Source of the DNA: Mycoplasma anserisalpingitidis
Lineage (GTDB): Bacteria > Bacillota_I > Bacilli_A > Mycoplasmatales > Metamycoplasmataceae
Reading direction: 5' to 3'
Length of the DNA: 64,000 nucleotides
Assembly (NCBI RefSeq): GCF_007859615.1
Contig: NZ_CP042295.1
Span: forward strand, 558,001 to 622,000
Made by a program: the position numbers and the translations under genes. The notes below the pieces were generated by a model that saw only the letters and a list, made by a program, of their open reading frames with translations, did no database searches and was not told where the DNA came from. This document shows positions 21,073 through 31,763 of this stretch, piece by piece (position 1 is the stretch's first letter; each line of letters starts with the position of its first letter).

Positions 21073-22083
21073 TTATTTAAATCCCATATTTTTCATTAAT
21101 TTGTTTAAGTTTACTGAAGCTACGGCTCTAGCTTTTTGCGCACCTTGTTCAGTAATTTGGTCTACTTTTTCTAGAGCAAGTTTATATTTAGTTTGGATAT
21201 CAGTTAACAAATCAAACACTAATTGTCCAACTTCTTCTTTTAATTCTTTGTAATTTTTGTCTAAAAAGTGTTTTTCACTTTCTTCAAGAGATACCTTTTT
21301 AAGAGCAGCATAAATATTTAATAAGTTAAGCACACCTTGTTTTTCTTCGCTAATGTAAATTTTATTTTCGCTGTCTGTTACCGCTTTAAGAATTTTGTTA
21401 TAAGCCTCTTTAGGATCATCAAATAAATAAATAGTTGATTTACTTCCTTTTTCACTTTTAGACATTTTTTGAGTGGGATCACTTAAAGATTTAATTCTAG
21501 CTCCAACTTCAGGTATAAATGATTTAGGAGTTTTAAAGTTTAATTTATAACGTTTATTAATTCTTTTAATTAATGTCCGTGTAAGTTCAAGATGTTGAGT
21601 TTGGTCTTCACCCACTGGAACAGCATCAGCATCATAAAGAATGATATCACCAGCCATTAAAGTAGGATACATCAATAAACCAGTAGGTATTTTTTCAGTT
21701 CCATTAGCTTGTTTAACCATTTTTTGTGATTTATCTTTGAATTGAGTCATTCTTTCTAATTCACCTATTGCTGTTTCACAAGTTAATAATCATTGCATCA
21801 TTCCATGTTCCATAACTTCAGATTGATAAAAGATATTCACTTTATTTAAATCAAGTCCACATGCTAAATAAAGTGCAACGACATCTTTTCTATTTTTCAT
21901 TAAATCATTTGGTTTGATATCACCAGTAGTTAAAGCGTGTAAATCTGCTACAAAAAAGTAACATTCATCAAATTTATCTTGTAAATTAAGAAAAGGAACT
22001 AAAGCACCTATATAATTTCCTAGTGTTAAATCACCTGTAGGTTTAATTCCTGTTACAAGAACTTTTTTCTTGTTTATGTCCAT
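21073..22083 (-). CDS. trpS: Tryptophan-tRNA ligase
   Basis: Class I synthetase, 336 residues, that charges tRNA-Trp, including the UCA-anticodon tRNA needed in this code. The HIGH-type signature is TGDLTLGNYIGAL (residues 16-28) and the KMSKS loop is KMSKSEKGSKS. The start ATG has TAGGAGA upstream and a TATATAA-like -10 box. First gene of the trpS-thrS-membrane protein-exporter block. One Trp in the protein is TGA-coded, so the enzyme needs its own product to be made. Confidence 0.96.
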
Positions 22084-22522
22084 AAAATCTCCTATATTTT
22101 ATATATGTTTATATTTTATTACTTTTAGTAATTTTTCATAGTCTTTAGCACTTTATTAATATTATTAATAAATGGATTTTTTGTTTAATATTTGTATTAA
22201 ATAATTTTGATGAAAATAAAAAATCATGTGTAGTTTTTATACATGAAGTTTGCAATTGATTATTAATATGGGTCTTTATTGTTGTATTCTTCATATAATG
22301 GGAATTATCATAATTATAGTCACTTTCTTTTTAAGTAGATAAAACAAAAAATTACAATTCCTCATCACTTTTAACTTTTAATTAAATAGTTATAACCCAT
22401 TAAATTTAACTATGCTATATTCATATTTATTAAATATTTCTATTTTCATGCTTATTGTAATATAATTACTTTGTTACTAAAATATTCTCTAAAAAAATTC
22501 TAAATAAAAAAGATAAAATTTC
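22084..22522. other. Intergenic region upstream of trpS and the tRNA pair
   Basis: About 440 nt of extremely AT-rich sequence with no frame longer than a few dozen codons on either strand and no obvious hairpin. It holds the trpS promoter at its left end. I see no RNA gene or repeat in it. Confidence 0.5.
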
Positions 22523-22550
22523 TTTGGAATAAAAAAAATTGGTATATAAT
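22523..22550 (+). promoter_or_regulatory. Promoter of the tRNA-Leu/tRNA-Lys unit
   Basis: TATAAT at 22545-22550 with a -35-like TTTGGA at 22523-22528, spacing 16. The predicted start near 22557 is about 14 nt before the mature tRNA-Leu. Confidence 0.65.
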
Positions 22551-22570
22551 AGTAAAGCAACAAAGCAAAA

Positions 22571-22657
22571 GCCCAGGTGGCGGAATAGGTAGACGCAAGG
22601 GACTTAAAATCCCTCGGTAGCAATACTGTGCTGGTTCAAGTCCAGTTCTGGGCACCA
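22571..22657 (+). tRNA. tRNA-Leu (anticodon TAA)
   Basis: 87-nt class II tRNA with encoded CCA. Acceptor GCCCAGG pairs with TCTGGGC; D-arm GGCGGAATAGGTAGACGC region; anticodon stem GGGAC/ATCCC region with anticodon TAA; variable arm CTCGGTAGCAATACTG region; T-loop GGTTCAAGTCC. Long variable arm and anticodon both indicate leucine, reading UUA, the dominant Leu codon in this genome. Confidence 0.97.
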
Positions 22658-22664
22658 ATTATCT

Positions 22665-22740
22665 GCGCTCTTAGCTCAGAAGGTAGAGCAAATGGCTTTT
22701 AACCATTGGGTCGGAGGTTCGAATCCTCTAGAGCGTACCA
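22665..22740 (+). tRNA. tRNA-Lys (anticodon TTT)
   Basis: 76-nt tRNA with encoded CCA, 7 nt after tRNA-Leu. Anticodon arm ATGGCTTTTAACCAT has anticodon TTT; T-arm GGAGGTTCGAATCCTC. The first acceptor pair appears as G-T, the rest are Watson-Crick. It reads AAA/AAG. Confidence 0.95.
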
Positions 22741-22758
22741 GTTCAATGAAAGTTGACC

Positions 22759-22784
22759 AAAACACCTTAGTTGGTGTTTTTTTA
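22759..22784 (+). terminator. Terminator of the tRNA unit
   Basis: Stem AAAACACC (22759-22766) and GGTGTTTT (22773-22780), loop TTAGTT, continuing into T-rich sequence, 18 nt after tRNA-Lys. Confidence 0.85.
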
Positions 22785-22799
22785 ATTAAATTTAAGGAT

Positions 22800-22824
22800 A
22801 AATAAAAATGCCAAACTGGCATTT
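22800..22824 (-). terminator. Terminator of the 22827-23675 lipoprotein gene
   Basis: Stem AAATGCCA (22806-22813) and TGGCATTT (22817-22824) with a 3-nt loop, followed on the minus strand by a T-rich run. It starts 2 nt after the stop codon. Confidence 0.75.
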
Positions 22825-22826
22825 AA

Positions 22827-23675
22827 TTATAGGTTTTGTAAGTTTTCATAAAGTTTATTTAATTCTGATATTGTTTGGTTAATTGATGATTTCTGAGCAT
22901 CTGTAAATTCTTCTACATTCTCAAAGGCAGTTAATTTTGAGTTTTTAAGTTCAATACTACTTTTAATATCTAATACTTTTTTAACAATTTCTGATGTAGC
23001 AACTTCATTTTTATATGTAGGTTTTTCCTTATTTAATGCAGCATCAATAATTTTTTTAGCTTTTGAAGATTCAACGGTATCAAAACTTACAATACTTTTA
23101 ATTTTAGTTCTTAATTCAGAAAATTCTTGAAGGTTTGCAATAAGAGCTGCCATTCTTGCAGTTTCATCTTTTACTTTTTGAATTGTGATAGCATTATCTT
23201 TGTTTTCTAATCAATCTTTAGAATTTTTAACTACATTAATTGATTTGATTTGGTACATTTCATCATATAAAGCATTTGCATCTAATGCTTTTTGATAAAC
23301 ATTTTCTAATTTTTCTTTCTCAACATTGTAAAGTGGATCAATTTCTTTTGAAAGTTCTTCGAATACACTTTGTAATTTGTCATTATTTGTTTTAAGTTTT
23401 TTTGGATCAGTTGTAGTAGTTAAAAGATTACTATATTCATTTAATAAGGAATCTCTTCTACTTTTGTGTTCTTCAGTATCATCTAATTTATTAATTAAAT
23501 CTCTCAACCCATCACGTCTAACTTGATTAATTTTAAAATTCTTTGCATATGCTCTTTTAAGTGATTCTTTTTCAATCATTTTTTGAGTCACGATACATGA
23601 ACCAACTGTAACGGCTGAACCAGCAAGTAATAAACCTATAATAAGTTTTAGAGATTTTTTGTTTGTTTTACTCAT
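22827..23675 (-). CDS. Probable helical lipoprotein
   Basis: Unrecognised 282-residue protein. The basic N-terminus and hydrophobic segment (LIIGLLLAGSAVTV) end in GSC at residue 27, a plausible lipoprotein site though weaker than the LAAC type seen elsewhere. The rest is charged, Lys/Asn/Glu-rich and predicted helical, in the style of mycoplasma surface lipoproteins, with few aromatic residues and no catalytic motif. The ATG has AAGGAT upstream and a TATAAT box about 40-50 nt upstream. It is a single-gene unit with its own terminator. Confidence 0.7.
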
Positions 23676-23777
23676 ATTTCATCCTTTTTAACAATAATAT
23701 TTCTTATAAATTATATACTAGTTTTAGCAAAAGACTAATTTAACATTTAATTAATAGTCAAAATTATGAAAAAACAA

Positions 23778-24365
23778 TTAATAATAAATGTTTGAGGAAT
23801 TTTTTAGTTCTTCTACTCTTTTGTTGTGTAGAAATTTAATAAATTTGAATAATAAAATAGATAAAATAGGTAACACTATTACTTCAACTAAAACATTTAT
23901 TCATATTAAGCTAATTCAAACAATAAAATTCTGAATAAAATCAATTTTCACTATTGAATGATGAATAAATAACATTCCAGTTACTAATATGCTATTAGAT
24001 AAAACGGTTACAAAAGTATTAATGAAAATGGAAATAACATTAACTTTTTTTCTAAAAGCTAAATAAATAAAATAACTGACTAAACCCAATAAAAACCTAG
24101 GTATAATAGCAATATCAGCAAAGATGAATAATGCTTTTCCATATACTAAAGCACTTATAAAAGAACCGATTCCAACAAATAAAGCACTAAAAAGAGATCC
24201 TCTTAAACCAAGATGAAAAGTCGCAATTACTATAATAATGGTAAGTAAATTAATACTTACACTAAAGACTTGAATAAGACCCAAGAAAGGTACAAGAGAA
24301 AGAATTAGTATCAAAGCAAAGTAAATAGCCAAATAAGCGATGTCTTTAATTGTTGTTTTTTTCAT
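23778..24365 (-). CDS. ECF transporter S component (substrate unknown)
   Basis: Substrate-capture membrane protein for the energy-coupling-factor importer whose shared module (ecfA1-ecfA2-ecfT) is at 44.1-46.7 kb. 195 residues with about six membrane helices. It shows the S-component pattern: hydrophobic N-terminus AYLAIYFALILILSLVPFLG, the small-residue segment GLRGSLFSALFVGIGSFI, and IIPRFLLGLVSY. The vitamin cannot be told from the sequence. The ATG overlaps the upstream pseudouridine synthase gene by 20 bp, so the two are cotranscribed. Confidence 0.75.
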
Positions 24366-25059
24366 AATCTAATAATAGTTCTATTTCCCTTTCGTTTAAT
24401 TCTTTATATTCACCAGTTTTAATTTTTAAGTTGTATAAATTTAGTTTGTTAAAACTAATTCTTTCTAATTGTTTTACTTCATTTTCGATCGCTTTAAACA
24501 TTTTTTTAATTTGGTGAAATTTTCCTTCTCTGATACTTAAAAGAGTTTGAAAATCACTTAATTTTTTCACTTTTGCTTCTAAAGTTGTAAACTCTTCGTT
24601 TATTTTTATTCCATTTTTTAACTTATCAATATCTGTTTGACTTAATTGTTTTAAGTGAGTTACTAGATAAGTTTTTCAAGCATGTTTTTTAGGTGATAAT
24701 AATTCATGAATTTTACTAGTTTGGTTAGTAAAAATCAACAATCCAGTAGTATCAACATCAAGTCTGCCTATAATTTCACATTTGTGATATTTTTTATCAA
24801 TTAAATTATAAACAGATTGATAATTGAACTCATCAGAATGTGAACTTACAAAATCTTTTGGTTTGTTTAATGCTAAATACACAAATTCCTTATATTCAAG
24901 TTTATTATCATCACAATAAACTGAATCATTTTTTTCATCAATATCAATATTTTTATTAACTAATAAACCGTTGACTTTAATGACCTTTTTTGTTATTAAT
25001 TTTTTTGATTCACTTCTACTTAAATCTAAAACCTTACTTAAATACTTATCTAAACGCAT
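24346..25059 (-). CDS. RsuA/RluB-family rRNA pseudouridine synthase
   Basis: Isomerises a uridine in rRNA (small-subunit type by similarity in layout). 237 residues: N-terminal S4 RNA-binding domain (MRLDKYLSKVLDLSRSESKK), then the catalytic domain with GRLDVDTTGLLIFTN, whose Asp is the nucleophile, and KFHQIKKMFKAIENEV near the end. I chose ATG 25059; an earlier TTG would lie within the promoter. A TATAAT box ends 13 nt before the ATG, so the leader is about 6 nt with no ribosome binding site. Exact target (16S U516 or another site) is not determined. Confidence 0.85.
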
Positions 25060-25071
25060 AATTATTTTTAT

Positions 25072-25077
25072 ATTATA
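25072..25077 (-). promoter_or_regulatory. -10 box of the pseudouridine synthase gene
   Basis: TATAAT on the minus strand; predicted start 25065, six bases before the ATG, no Shine-Dalgarno. Confidence 0.55.
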
Positions 25078-25095
25078 CTTCAAAATAAAGAGAAA

Positions 25096-25118
25096 AAGAA
25101 AAATCAGAAATTCTGATT
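25096..25118 (-). terminator. Terminator after the Nif3-like gene
   Basis: Stem AATCAGAA (25102-25109) and TTCTGATT (25111-25118), followed on the minus strand by a T-rich run. The stop codon of the Nif3-like gene overlaps the stem. It ends the glyS-dnaG-rpoD-Nif3-like block. Confidence 0.7.
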
Positions 25119-25896
25119 AATCTATATTACGATAAGGCTGTTCAACATTAAAGGTAAGGATGTTTAGCTCATCAAATTTCTTTTTTAGTTGGGCTGAAAC
25201 ATCTCAAACAAAAACATGTTCATCTAAATGTGGTACTTCAAGAATTGGCGCATTAATTTGTTGAAAATTTATTCAGTCACTTCAACGAAAATCACTTGAA
25301 ACAATTAAATCTGCACCTTTTTTGGTTCATTCATTAATATCACCAACAAAACCACTTCCGCTCATTAAAATAATTTTAGTAATATTTTCATTTAATTGTG
25401 CATCAGTTAAGTTGGTTCTAAAACTATTAATTTTAATTTTATCTTTTAGTAATTTAATAAATTGATTTGGTGTTGTTTTGTAATTTAATACGCATGGATA
25501 ACCACTGTTTTGAAAATATGAATAATTTTCTATTCCCATAAATCTAGCTATTTGATAACTTGTTCCATGAATATGATTATCATAATTAGTATGGAATGAA
25601 ATAGTGTTAATTCTATGTTGTTTAATTTTTTTTATTAAACTCATTTTATATGGAGCTTTAATTTTTTCCATTTCCATTGTTTTTTCAAATAAAAATGGGT
25701 GGTGAGTTAAGATGACATTACAATTATTTTCAATTGCATAATCGACCACTTGGTCGGTGATATCAATAGCTAAAACTACTCCGGTTAGTTTTTCACTTAA
25801 ATTAAATTTAAATGAGAAGCCAGTTGGATCTCAAACTTCCTTAAGACTTAAGGGGTATTTATTAAATAAAAACTCAGTTAGTTGTTTAATTTTCAT
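25117..25896 (-). CDS. Nif3-like dinuclear metal centre protein (YqfO family)
   Basis: 259-residue member of the Nif3/DUF34 family; its biochemical role is not firmly established in bacteria, with links to metal handling and GTP cyclohydrolase-like folds. Metal ligands visible: the HHPF motif (NVILTHHPFLFEK), SFHTNYDNH and, near the C-terminus, the E-x-x-H-type PHLDEHVF segment. It begins 3 nt after the rpoD stop. The order dnaG-rpoD-(trmK)-yqfO is conserved in Firmicutes; here the trmK gene is absent. Confidence 0.88.
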
Positions 25897-25898
25897 AA

Positions 25899-27443
25899 TT
25901 AGTTTTTAAGGAAATCTTTAATGAGTTGTTTTCCATTTTTTGATGAGTTTTTAAGTCTTCTGAGAATTCTATTTTCGATTTGACGAATTCTCTCCTTAGA
26001 TACTCCACCACGTTCTTTTGCTAATTCTTCGAAAGAATGAACTCTATATCTATTACCATTTTCATCATATCCAACACCATAACGTTTGCAAATTAATTCT
26101 TTATCATTTTTATCAAGATTATTTTCTATTAGATCAAGCAATAATTCACTAAGTTGTTCTTGTGAAGCATAGTCAACAGGATTTGGAATACTTTCATCTT
26201 TAACAAAATCACTAAAAGATGAATCATTTTCTTTACCAATTTGTTTATCTAAAGAAATTGGATCGATATTGATTTTTCTGATATATCTAACTTTTTCAGC
26301 TGTATAAGCATTACCGAATTTTGCAGCGATTTCTTCATCAAGTGGTTCACGTCCAAGTTCTTGTTGTAATTCACGTTCAATTTTAGTAATTTTATTAATT
26401 GTTTCAACCATGTGAACAGGAACACGAATTGTTCTGGCTTGATCAGCTACTGCACGAGTAATTGCTTGACGAATTCATCAAGTTGCATAAGTTGAGAACT
26501 TGAATCCTTTGTCAACATTGTATTTTTGCGCCGCTTTTAGAATTCCAGCATTACCTTCACTAATTAAGTCGATGAATGACAACCCTCTATTTTTGTATTT
26601 CTTAGCATTATTGATAACAAGACGTAAATTACGTTTGATAAGTTTATCTCTAGCTCTTTTACCTCTGAAACCACCAAGGTTCATTGTTTTAGCTAATTCA
26701 ACTTCTTCATCAGCACTAAGAAGTTCACCATATTTACCAATTCATCTCATGTATCACTTAACAATATCGTTAGTTTCAGTAAGTTTATTATTAAGTGATT
26801 TTCCTCTAATTAAGTCGTCCTGATTAACATCAAAATCAGCGTCATTATATATGTCCAAATCAAGGTTATCTAAACTAAGATCTTCATCGTCATAGTTTTC
26901 ATGATCCTTAAGTTCTACCTCTTCTTCATCTTCTTTTTCATCTTCGTCAGATTCATTAGAATCATTTAATAAGTCATCTTCATTAAGATCATCTAAGTTT
27001 AATAAATCATCTAATTCATCATATTCACCATCAAAATCATCATCATAATCGTCATCATCGAATTCTTCACCCAATGAATCAAAATCCATTTCATCTTCAT
27101 TCTTTTCTGAAGAATTATCTGAATCCAAGTCATCAAATTCAGTTATTTCAGTTTTTTTAGCTTTCTTTTTTGATGATTTTTTACTTGAAGAAGAAATTGA
27201 ATTATTAATTTCATCAAAATCTGAATCAGATATATCATTTAGATCACCATCGTCAACTTTATCTTCAATCAAATTAGCTTCATAAAGTTCTTCAAGCAAC
27301 TCTTCAATAGAATCTTCATCATCTATACTTAAATTCTTTTTATCCAAAAATTCAAAAACATCTTCTTGACTAAGTGTTTTTTTCTTTTTGGATTTCATGT
27401 AAGCTTCTAGCATGTCAATTAAATCTTTATATTTAAATTCCAT
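25899..27443 (-). CDS. rpoD: RNA polymerase primary sigma factor
   Basis: Principal sigma factor, 514 residues. Residues ~1-220 form a long acidic Asp/Glu-rich region (one stretch is more than half acidic), larger than usual. Region 2 follows: [36 protein letters not shown], then the Trp-rich -10 recognition segment [15 protein letters not shown] with TGA-coded Trp. Regions 3 and 4 end in the helix-turn-helix [20 protein letters not shown]. It lies 9 nt after dnaG. It should recognise the TATAAT boxes seen throughout the window. Confidence 0.96.
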
Positions 27444-27452
27444 ATTTTCCTC

Positions 27453-29342
27453 TTATTCTTTTTTCTTACCTTTTTTAACTTCCATATTCTTTATTAATAT
27501 ATCTTTTTTAAACTCTGGAATTTCAGCAGAGATATATTTATGAACTAAAAATTGGTCAGAGTTAATATTATCGTAAGTGTTTTTAATGAAATTTCTAAAC
27601 TCTTCTAGATTTTGAAATTCATTAACCCTTTTATCTATGTCAATTATTAAATTATTGAGAATATTTTTGGAAATATCCTCTGAATTAATATGACTTATTA
27701 TAAAATCATAAAATTTACTATAAATCAAATGCAAAATCTTCTCTTTTTGTATTTCAGAAATTTCACCATTACTTCTTTTATACTCCTTGCAATACTCAAT
27801 GAATAATTCATACGATATTGAATCTTTAAGAAATCTTGCATATTCATTAATTATTTTCATTCCTTTTTCCCATATGTATTTTTCAGTACTTGGATTTTTT
27901 AAAAATGAAATTAATAAGATATTTAATGGATCAGAAGAAAGATGATTTTTGATTTTAGCTTTATTAAATCTTTTAACTTGAGTTTTATTATTAAAATTGT
28001 AGTTATTATTTTGTTTGTAAGTTTGATTAAAAATTTTTGAATTGTCAATCAATTTTTCATCATTATTTAATTCATAAAATTCATCACTTTGTTCATTTTT
28101 TTTAACTTCAAATTCATAATTGAACTTGTTATGAATTTTATTTCTGAAATAATTAATAATTTCATCATCACAATAAACTAAATAATTTTTAAATTCTTCT
28201 ACAAAATTTTTAATGTTAAGTAAAGTTATACTTTTCGGTTCATCTAAATTAAAACGCTTGATTAATAAATTATAAACATGCTCAATACCTGTAATTTTAT
28301 TATTCAATATTCCAAGCAAAGCATTAGAACCATTTCTTACTAAAATTTCATCAGGATCTAAATCAAAGGGATTATTAATCACAAAAACTTCGAATTTATT
28401 TTTTAGTAAGAAATATACTGAATGGAGTGTAGCATTAACTCCTGCTGTGTCATTATCTAGAAAAATATTAATTCTTAAATTCCTTAGTAAATTTAAATGC
28501 TGTTTAGTTAGTGCGGTTCCCATTAATGCGACAGCATTTTTATAATTCACTTTAAGTAGAGCTATAACGTCAAAAAATCCTTCACAAAGATAGATTTCTT
28601 TTTTAATTCTAGCTTCTTCTTTAGCACGATCAAAATTGTATAAAACACTTGATTTATTAAAAATAATAGTCTCAGGTGAATTAATATATTTTGGAGAATT
28701 TTTATCGTTGTATAACAATCTGCCACTAAAAGCGATTGTGTTGCCATGTTCGTCGTGAATCGGAAAAATAAGTCTATTTCTGAAATATTCATTTAGATTT
28801 TCATTTTTTAAACCAGCTCGATTTAATTTTGTATCAGCATAATTAAATTGACTAATCAGTCTAGCAATCCCATCTTCAGGAGCATAACCAATTCTTAAAT
28901 AGCGAGCTAATTCAAGTGAAATATTTCTAGATTCAAGATACTTTTTAGCGTTATTATTCGCAAGCAAATTAACATGAAAAAAACTTTCTGCATTACTTAA
29001 AATATCTAAAAGTTCTTTTTGTTCATCACTAATTTGGTTTAAATAATCAAGGGAATGATCTTTTATATTTAATTCAATTCCTTGCTCACTAGCTAATATT
29101 TTGATAGCTTCAGTAAAACTCAGTGACTTGATTTTCATCAAAAAAGTTAAAGCATTACCACTAACCCCACAACTAAAGCACTTAAAAATTTTTTTATCTG
29201 GAGATACACTCATACTAGGATTTGAATCACCATGAAATGGACAAAGACCAACATAATCCTTACCCTTTTTCTGTAAATTAACAAAATTTGAAATAGTAGA
29301 TACTATATCAGCATTATTAATTATTTGATTAAAATCACTCAT
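27453..29342 (-). CDS. dnaG: DNA primase
   Basis: Makes RNA primers for replication. 629 residues, no TGA codon. The CHC2 zinc finger has Cys34, His37, Cys55 and Cys58 (LCPFHGD ... FKCFSCG). The core contains the EGYAPEDG-type segment GYAPEDGIARL, FRNRLIFPIHDEHGN, and the TOPRIM motifs CEGFFDVIALLK and FLDNDTAG. The C-terminal ~200 residues are Asn/Lys-rich and diverged, where the helicase-binding domain sits. It is between glyS and rpoD with short spacers (14 and 9 nt). Confidence 0.97.
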   Translation of the reverse strand: MSDFNQIINNADIVSTISNFVNLQKKGKDYVGLCPFHGDSNPSMSVSPDKKIFKCFSCGVSGNALTFLMKIKSLSFTEAIKILASEQGIELNIKDHSLDYLNQISDEQKELLDILSNAESFFHVNLLANNNAKKYLESRNISLELARYLRIGYAPEDGIARLISQFNYADTKLNRAGLKNENLNEYFRNRLIFPIHDEHGNTIAFSGRLLYNDKNSPKYINSPETIIFNKSSVLYNFDRAKEEARIKKEIYLCEGFFDVIALLKVNYKNAVALMGTALTKQHLNLLRNLRINIFLDNDTAGVNATLHSVYFLLKNKFEVFVINNPFDLDPDEILVRNGSNALLGILNNKITGIEHVYNLLIKRFNLDEPKSITLLNIKNFVEEFKNYLVYCDDEIINYFRNKIHNKFNYEFEVKKNEQSDEFYELNNDEKLIDNSKIFNQTYKQNNNYNFNNKTQVKRFNKAKIKNHLSSDPLNILLISFLKNPSTEKYIWEKGMKIINEYARFLKDSISYELFIEYCKEYKRSNGEISEIQKEKILHLIYSKFYDFIISHINSEDISKNILNNLIIDIDKRVNEFQNLEEFRNFIKNTYDNINSDQFLVHKYISAEIPEFKKDILIKNMEVKKGKKKE

Positions 29343-29356
29343 CTAACTCCAATTAA

Positions 29357-30694
29357 TTAAATATATTTATGTAAATCTTCAATATTTATTCTGATTTGTT
29401 CCATTGTGTCTCTATTTCTTAAAGTTACACAATTATCTTCTAAAGTATCATAATCAACAGTTAAACAGTAATATGTACCAATAGAATCTTGTCTACGATA
29501 TCTTTTACCAATTGAACCAGCTTCGTCATAAGTTACAGAAACATTTAAGTCTATTAATTTTTCATAAATTTCTGTAGCCTTATCTGAAAGTTTCTTAACA
29601 AGTGGTAAAACAGCAAATTTATATGGTGCAATTTCTTTAGCTAATTTTAAAACTATTCTACTGTCGTTTTCAAGTTTTTCTTCAACATATGAATCGATAA
29701 TAATAGCAAGCATTAATCTGTCTAATCCAATGCTTGGTTCGATAACATAAGGAACAAATTTTTGATTTGTTACTGGATCAAGATATTCTAAACTTTCACC
29801 TGTAGCGTTCATATGACTAGATAAGTCATAATTAGTTCTATTAGCAATTCCTAATAACTCACCTCATCCAAATGGGAAAGTAAATTCAATGTCACTTGTT
29901 GCCGTTGAATAATGTGAAAGTTCATCTTTTTCATGTGGTCTGATTCTTAAACTTTCTTTTCTAATTCCAAGTTTTTGGGCAAATTCATAACATTTGTTTA
30001 CATAGTAATTAAATGTTTCATTTGCTTGTTCGGGCGAACAAAACACTTCTAATTCCATTTGTTCAAATTCTCTAGTTCTGAAAATAAAGTTTCCTGGAGT
30101 AACTTCATTTCTAAAACTTTTTCCAACTTGTCCAACACCCATAGGTAATTTACTTCTTGTAGTTCTTTGAACATTTTTAAAATTAACAAAAATACCTTGA
30201 GCTGTTTCTGGTCTTAGATAAACTTTAGATTTAGAATCCTCAGTAACACCTTGCTTAGTTTCAAACATTAAATTAAAAGTTCTAATATCACTTCAATTTG
30301 TTTCACTTCCTTCGTATTTTTTTATGTTTTCTACTAAAAAGTTCTTCATTTGTTCAAAACTCATAATTTCAGCATTTATAGTTGGATCAAATTCTTCAAT
30401 TAATTTATCCGCACGATATCTTTTACCATTTACTTTATTTTCAATTAATGGGTCGTTAAAATTACTTACATGTCCACTAACTACTCAAACTTGTGGGTTC
30501 ATTAAAATTTTTGAATCAATTAAGTAATTTTGTTTCTCTTTGAAGATGAATTCTTTCTTTCAAGAATTTTCAATATTATCTTTCAAAAGCGAACCTAATG
30601 GTCCATAATCTCAAGTATTTGAAAGTCCTCCATAAATTTCACTTCCTTGGTAAACAAAACCTGAATTTTTTAAATGATTTACAATTTCTTGCAT
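29357..30694 (-). CDS. glyS: Glycine-tRNA ligase (alpha2 type)
   Basis: Class II dimeric glycyl-tRNA synthetase, 445 residues. Signatures: [14 protein letters not shown] near the start, WDYGPLG, the [14 protein letters not shown] segment, motif 2 [20 protein letters not shown], and the motif 3 region [15 protein letters not shown]; the C-terminal anticodon domain follows. I chose ATG 30694, 20 nt downstream of the predicted transcription start; an in-frame ATG at 30715 would fall just before it. First gene of the glyS-dnaG-rpoD-Nif3-like transcript. Confidence 0.95.
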
Positions 30695-30719
30695 ATTTTT
30701 CTTATTATTTAACATATAC

Positions 30720-30725
30720 ATTATA
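30720..30725 (-). promoter_or_regulatory. -10 box of glyS
   Basis: TATAAT on the minus strand; predicted transcription start 30713, 19 nt before the ATG at 30694. Confidence 0.55.
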
Positions 30726-31115
30726 TTTTACTACAAACATGTTTTAAAATAAGGAAAGAGATACTGTTTTTACGATGACTTGAGATGTTATTTTGCACAC
30801 TTTTTTGGAATTTTACACATAATAATTTATAAAAACTTAAATTTTAAATATAACTGAAAATTTTAATAATGTGAAAAATTATTTCAGTAAAATTTTCCAT
30901 ATTTTATTGAACTTGTGAGAATGAAAAAGTGTAAATTTATCAATATTTTTAATCAAAAATAAAACAATAATTTTTATTATGAAAATACTTTAAAAATTCA
31001 AAAAATTTGCATTGAAAATTATTTATTTTTACACCTAATTATTTTCATATTTTATAAATTCTTCAATTTTTAAATGCTATTATTAGATTATATAAATTTA
31101 AAGTCAGGAGAAGAA
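30726..31115. other. AT-rich divergent intergenic region
   Basis: About 390 nt between the divergent glyS and dNMP kinase genes with no coding frame. It contains several scattered TTTTACAC / GTGTAAA strings (about 30813, 30930, 31028) and AAAATTTTCCAT, half of the palindrome at 7010. A TATATAA box near 31088 and AGGAGAAG serve the plus-strand gene. No replication-origin features (DnaA boxes, dnaA) are present. Confidence 0.4.
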
Positions 31116-31754
31116 ATGAACGATTCAAAAAAACACATTATTATATTAATTAACGGGAAAAGAAGATCGGGGAAAGGTCTTTTAACTGAATCACTTAAAA
31201 AACACTTAGCAGAAGATTTTAAAGATATTAAAGTACTTTCTTTCGCTGAACCTATTAAAACTATCACTAAGCCAATTTTAGATGAAATCGAATGAGATGG
31301 TAAAGATAAAGAAGTTGTTAGACCACTTTGAATTGCTATGGGAGAAGTTGGTAGAAATATAGATCCAGACATTTGATGTGCAAGAACTTTTAACAAAATT
31401 ATTGAGAATGTTAAGGTTGCAAATGATAATGGAATTAATAGTTTATACTTAATCGATGATATGAGATTTCCTAATGAATTAGACTATTTTAAAGGTAATA
31501 TCAGTAAAATAAAAAATCTTGTTAGTGATGCACAAGTTAAAATTCTATCGATTAGAATTGAAAAATTTATGGATGCAAGTAAATTTGTAGTTGGAGTTGA
31601 TGACAACATAACTGAAACAAGTTTTGATAAACTAGTTAACATTTGTTTTGATTATATTGTTCCGGCAAAAATTATGGTTAACGAAAATGGTGTAGCAAAT
31701 TTCGATAATGTTACAACAATGACACAAGCAATCATTGCTAACCTTTTAAAATAA
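31116..31754 (+). CDS. Deoxynucleoside monophosphate kinase (phage-type)
   Basis: Predicted to phosphorylate dNMPs to dNDPs with ATP. 212 residues. The P-loop is INGKRRSGKGLL (residues 9-20), followed by the LSFAEPIK segment, a Trp/Arg-rich nucleotide-binding middle (VVRPLWIAMGEVGRNI) and LIDDMRFPNEL with the DDxRFxNE motif typical of the phage dNMP kinase family. The ATG has AGGAGAAGA upstream. It is followed 9 nt later by a YqaJ-type nuclease, a pairing that suggests phage origin although both now look like stable mycoplasma genes. Confidence 0.75.
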
Positions 31755-31763
31755 GGAGAAGTT

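Noticed and set aside
21073-22540. T-box leader for trpS or thrS
   Set aside because: No T-box sequence, specifier stem or terminator is visible upstream; only a short leader with a ribosome binding site.
24346-25083. TTG start at 25083 for the pseudouridine synthase
   Set aside because: It lies upstream of the predicted transcription start and adds residues not fitting the S4 domain, which begins MRLDKYL at 25059.
30726-31115. AT-rich gap as a replication origin
   Set aside because: There is no dnaA or dnaN, no DnaA-box cluster, and the gap is a normal divergent promoter region.
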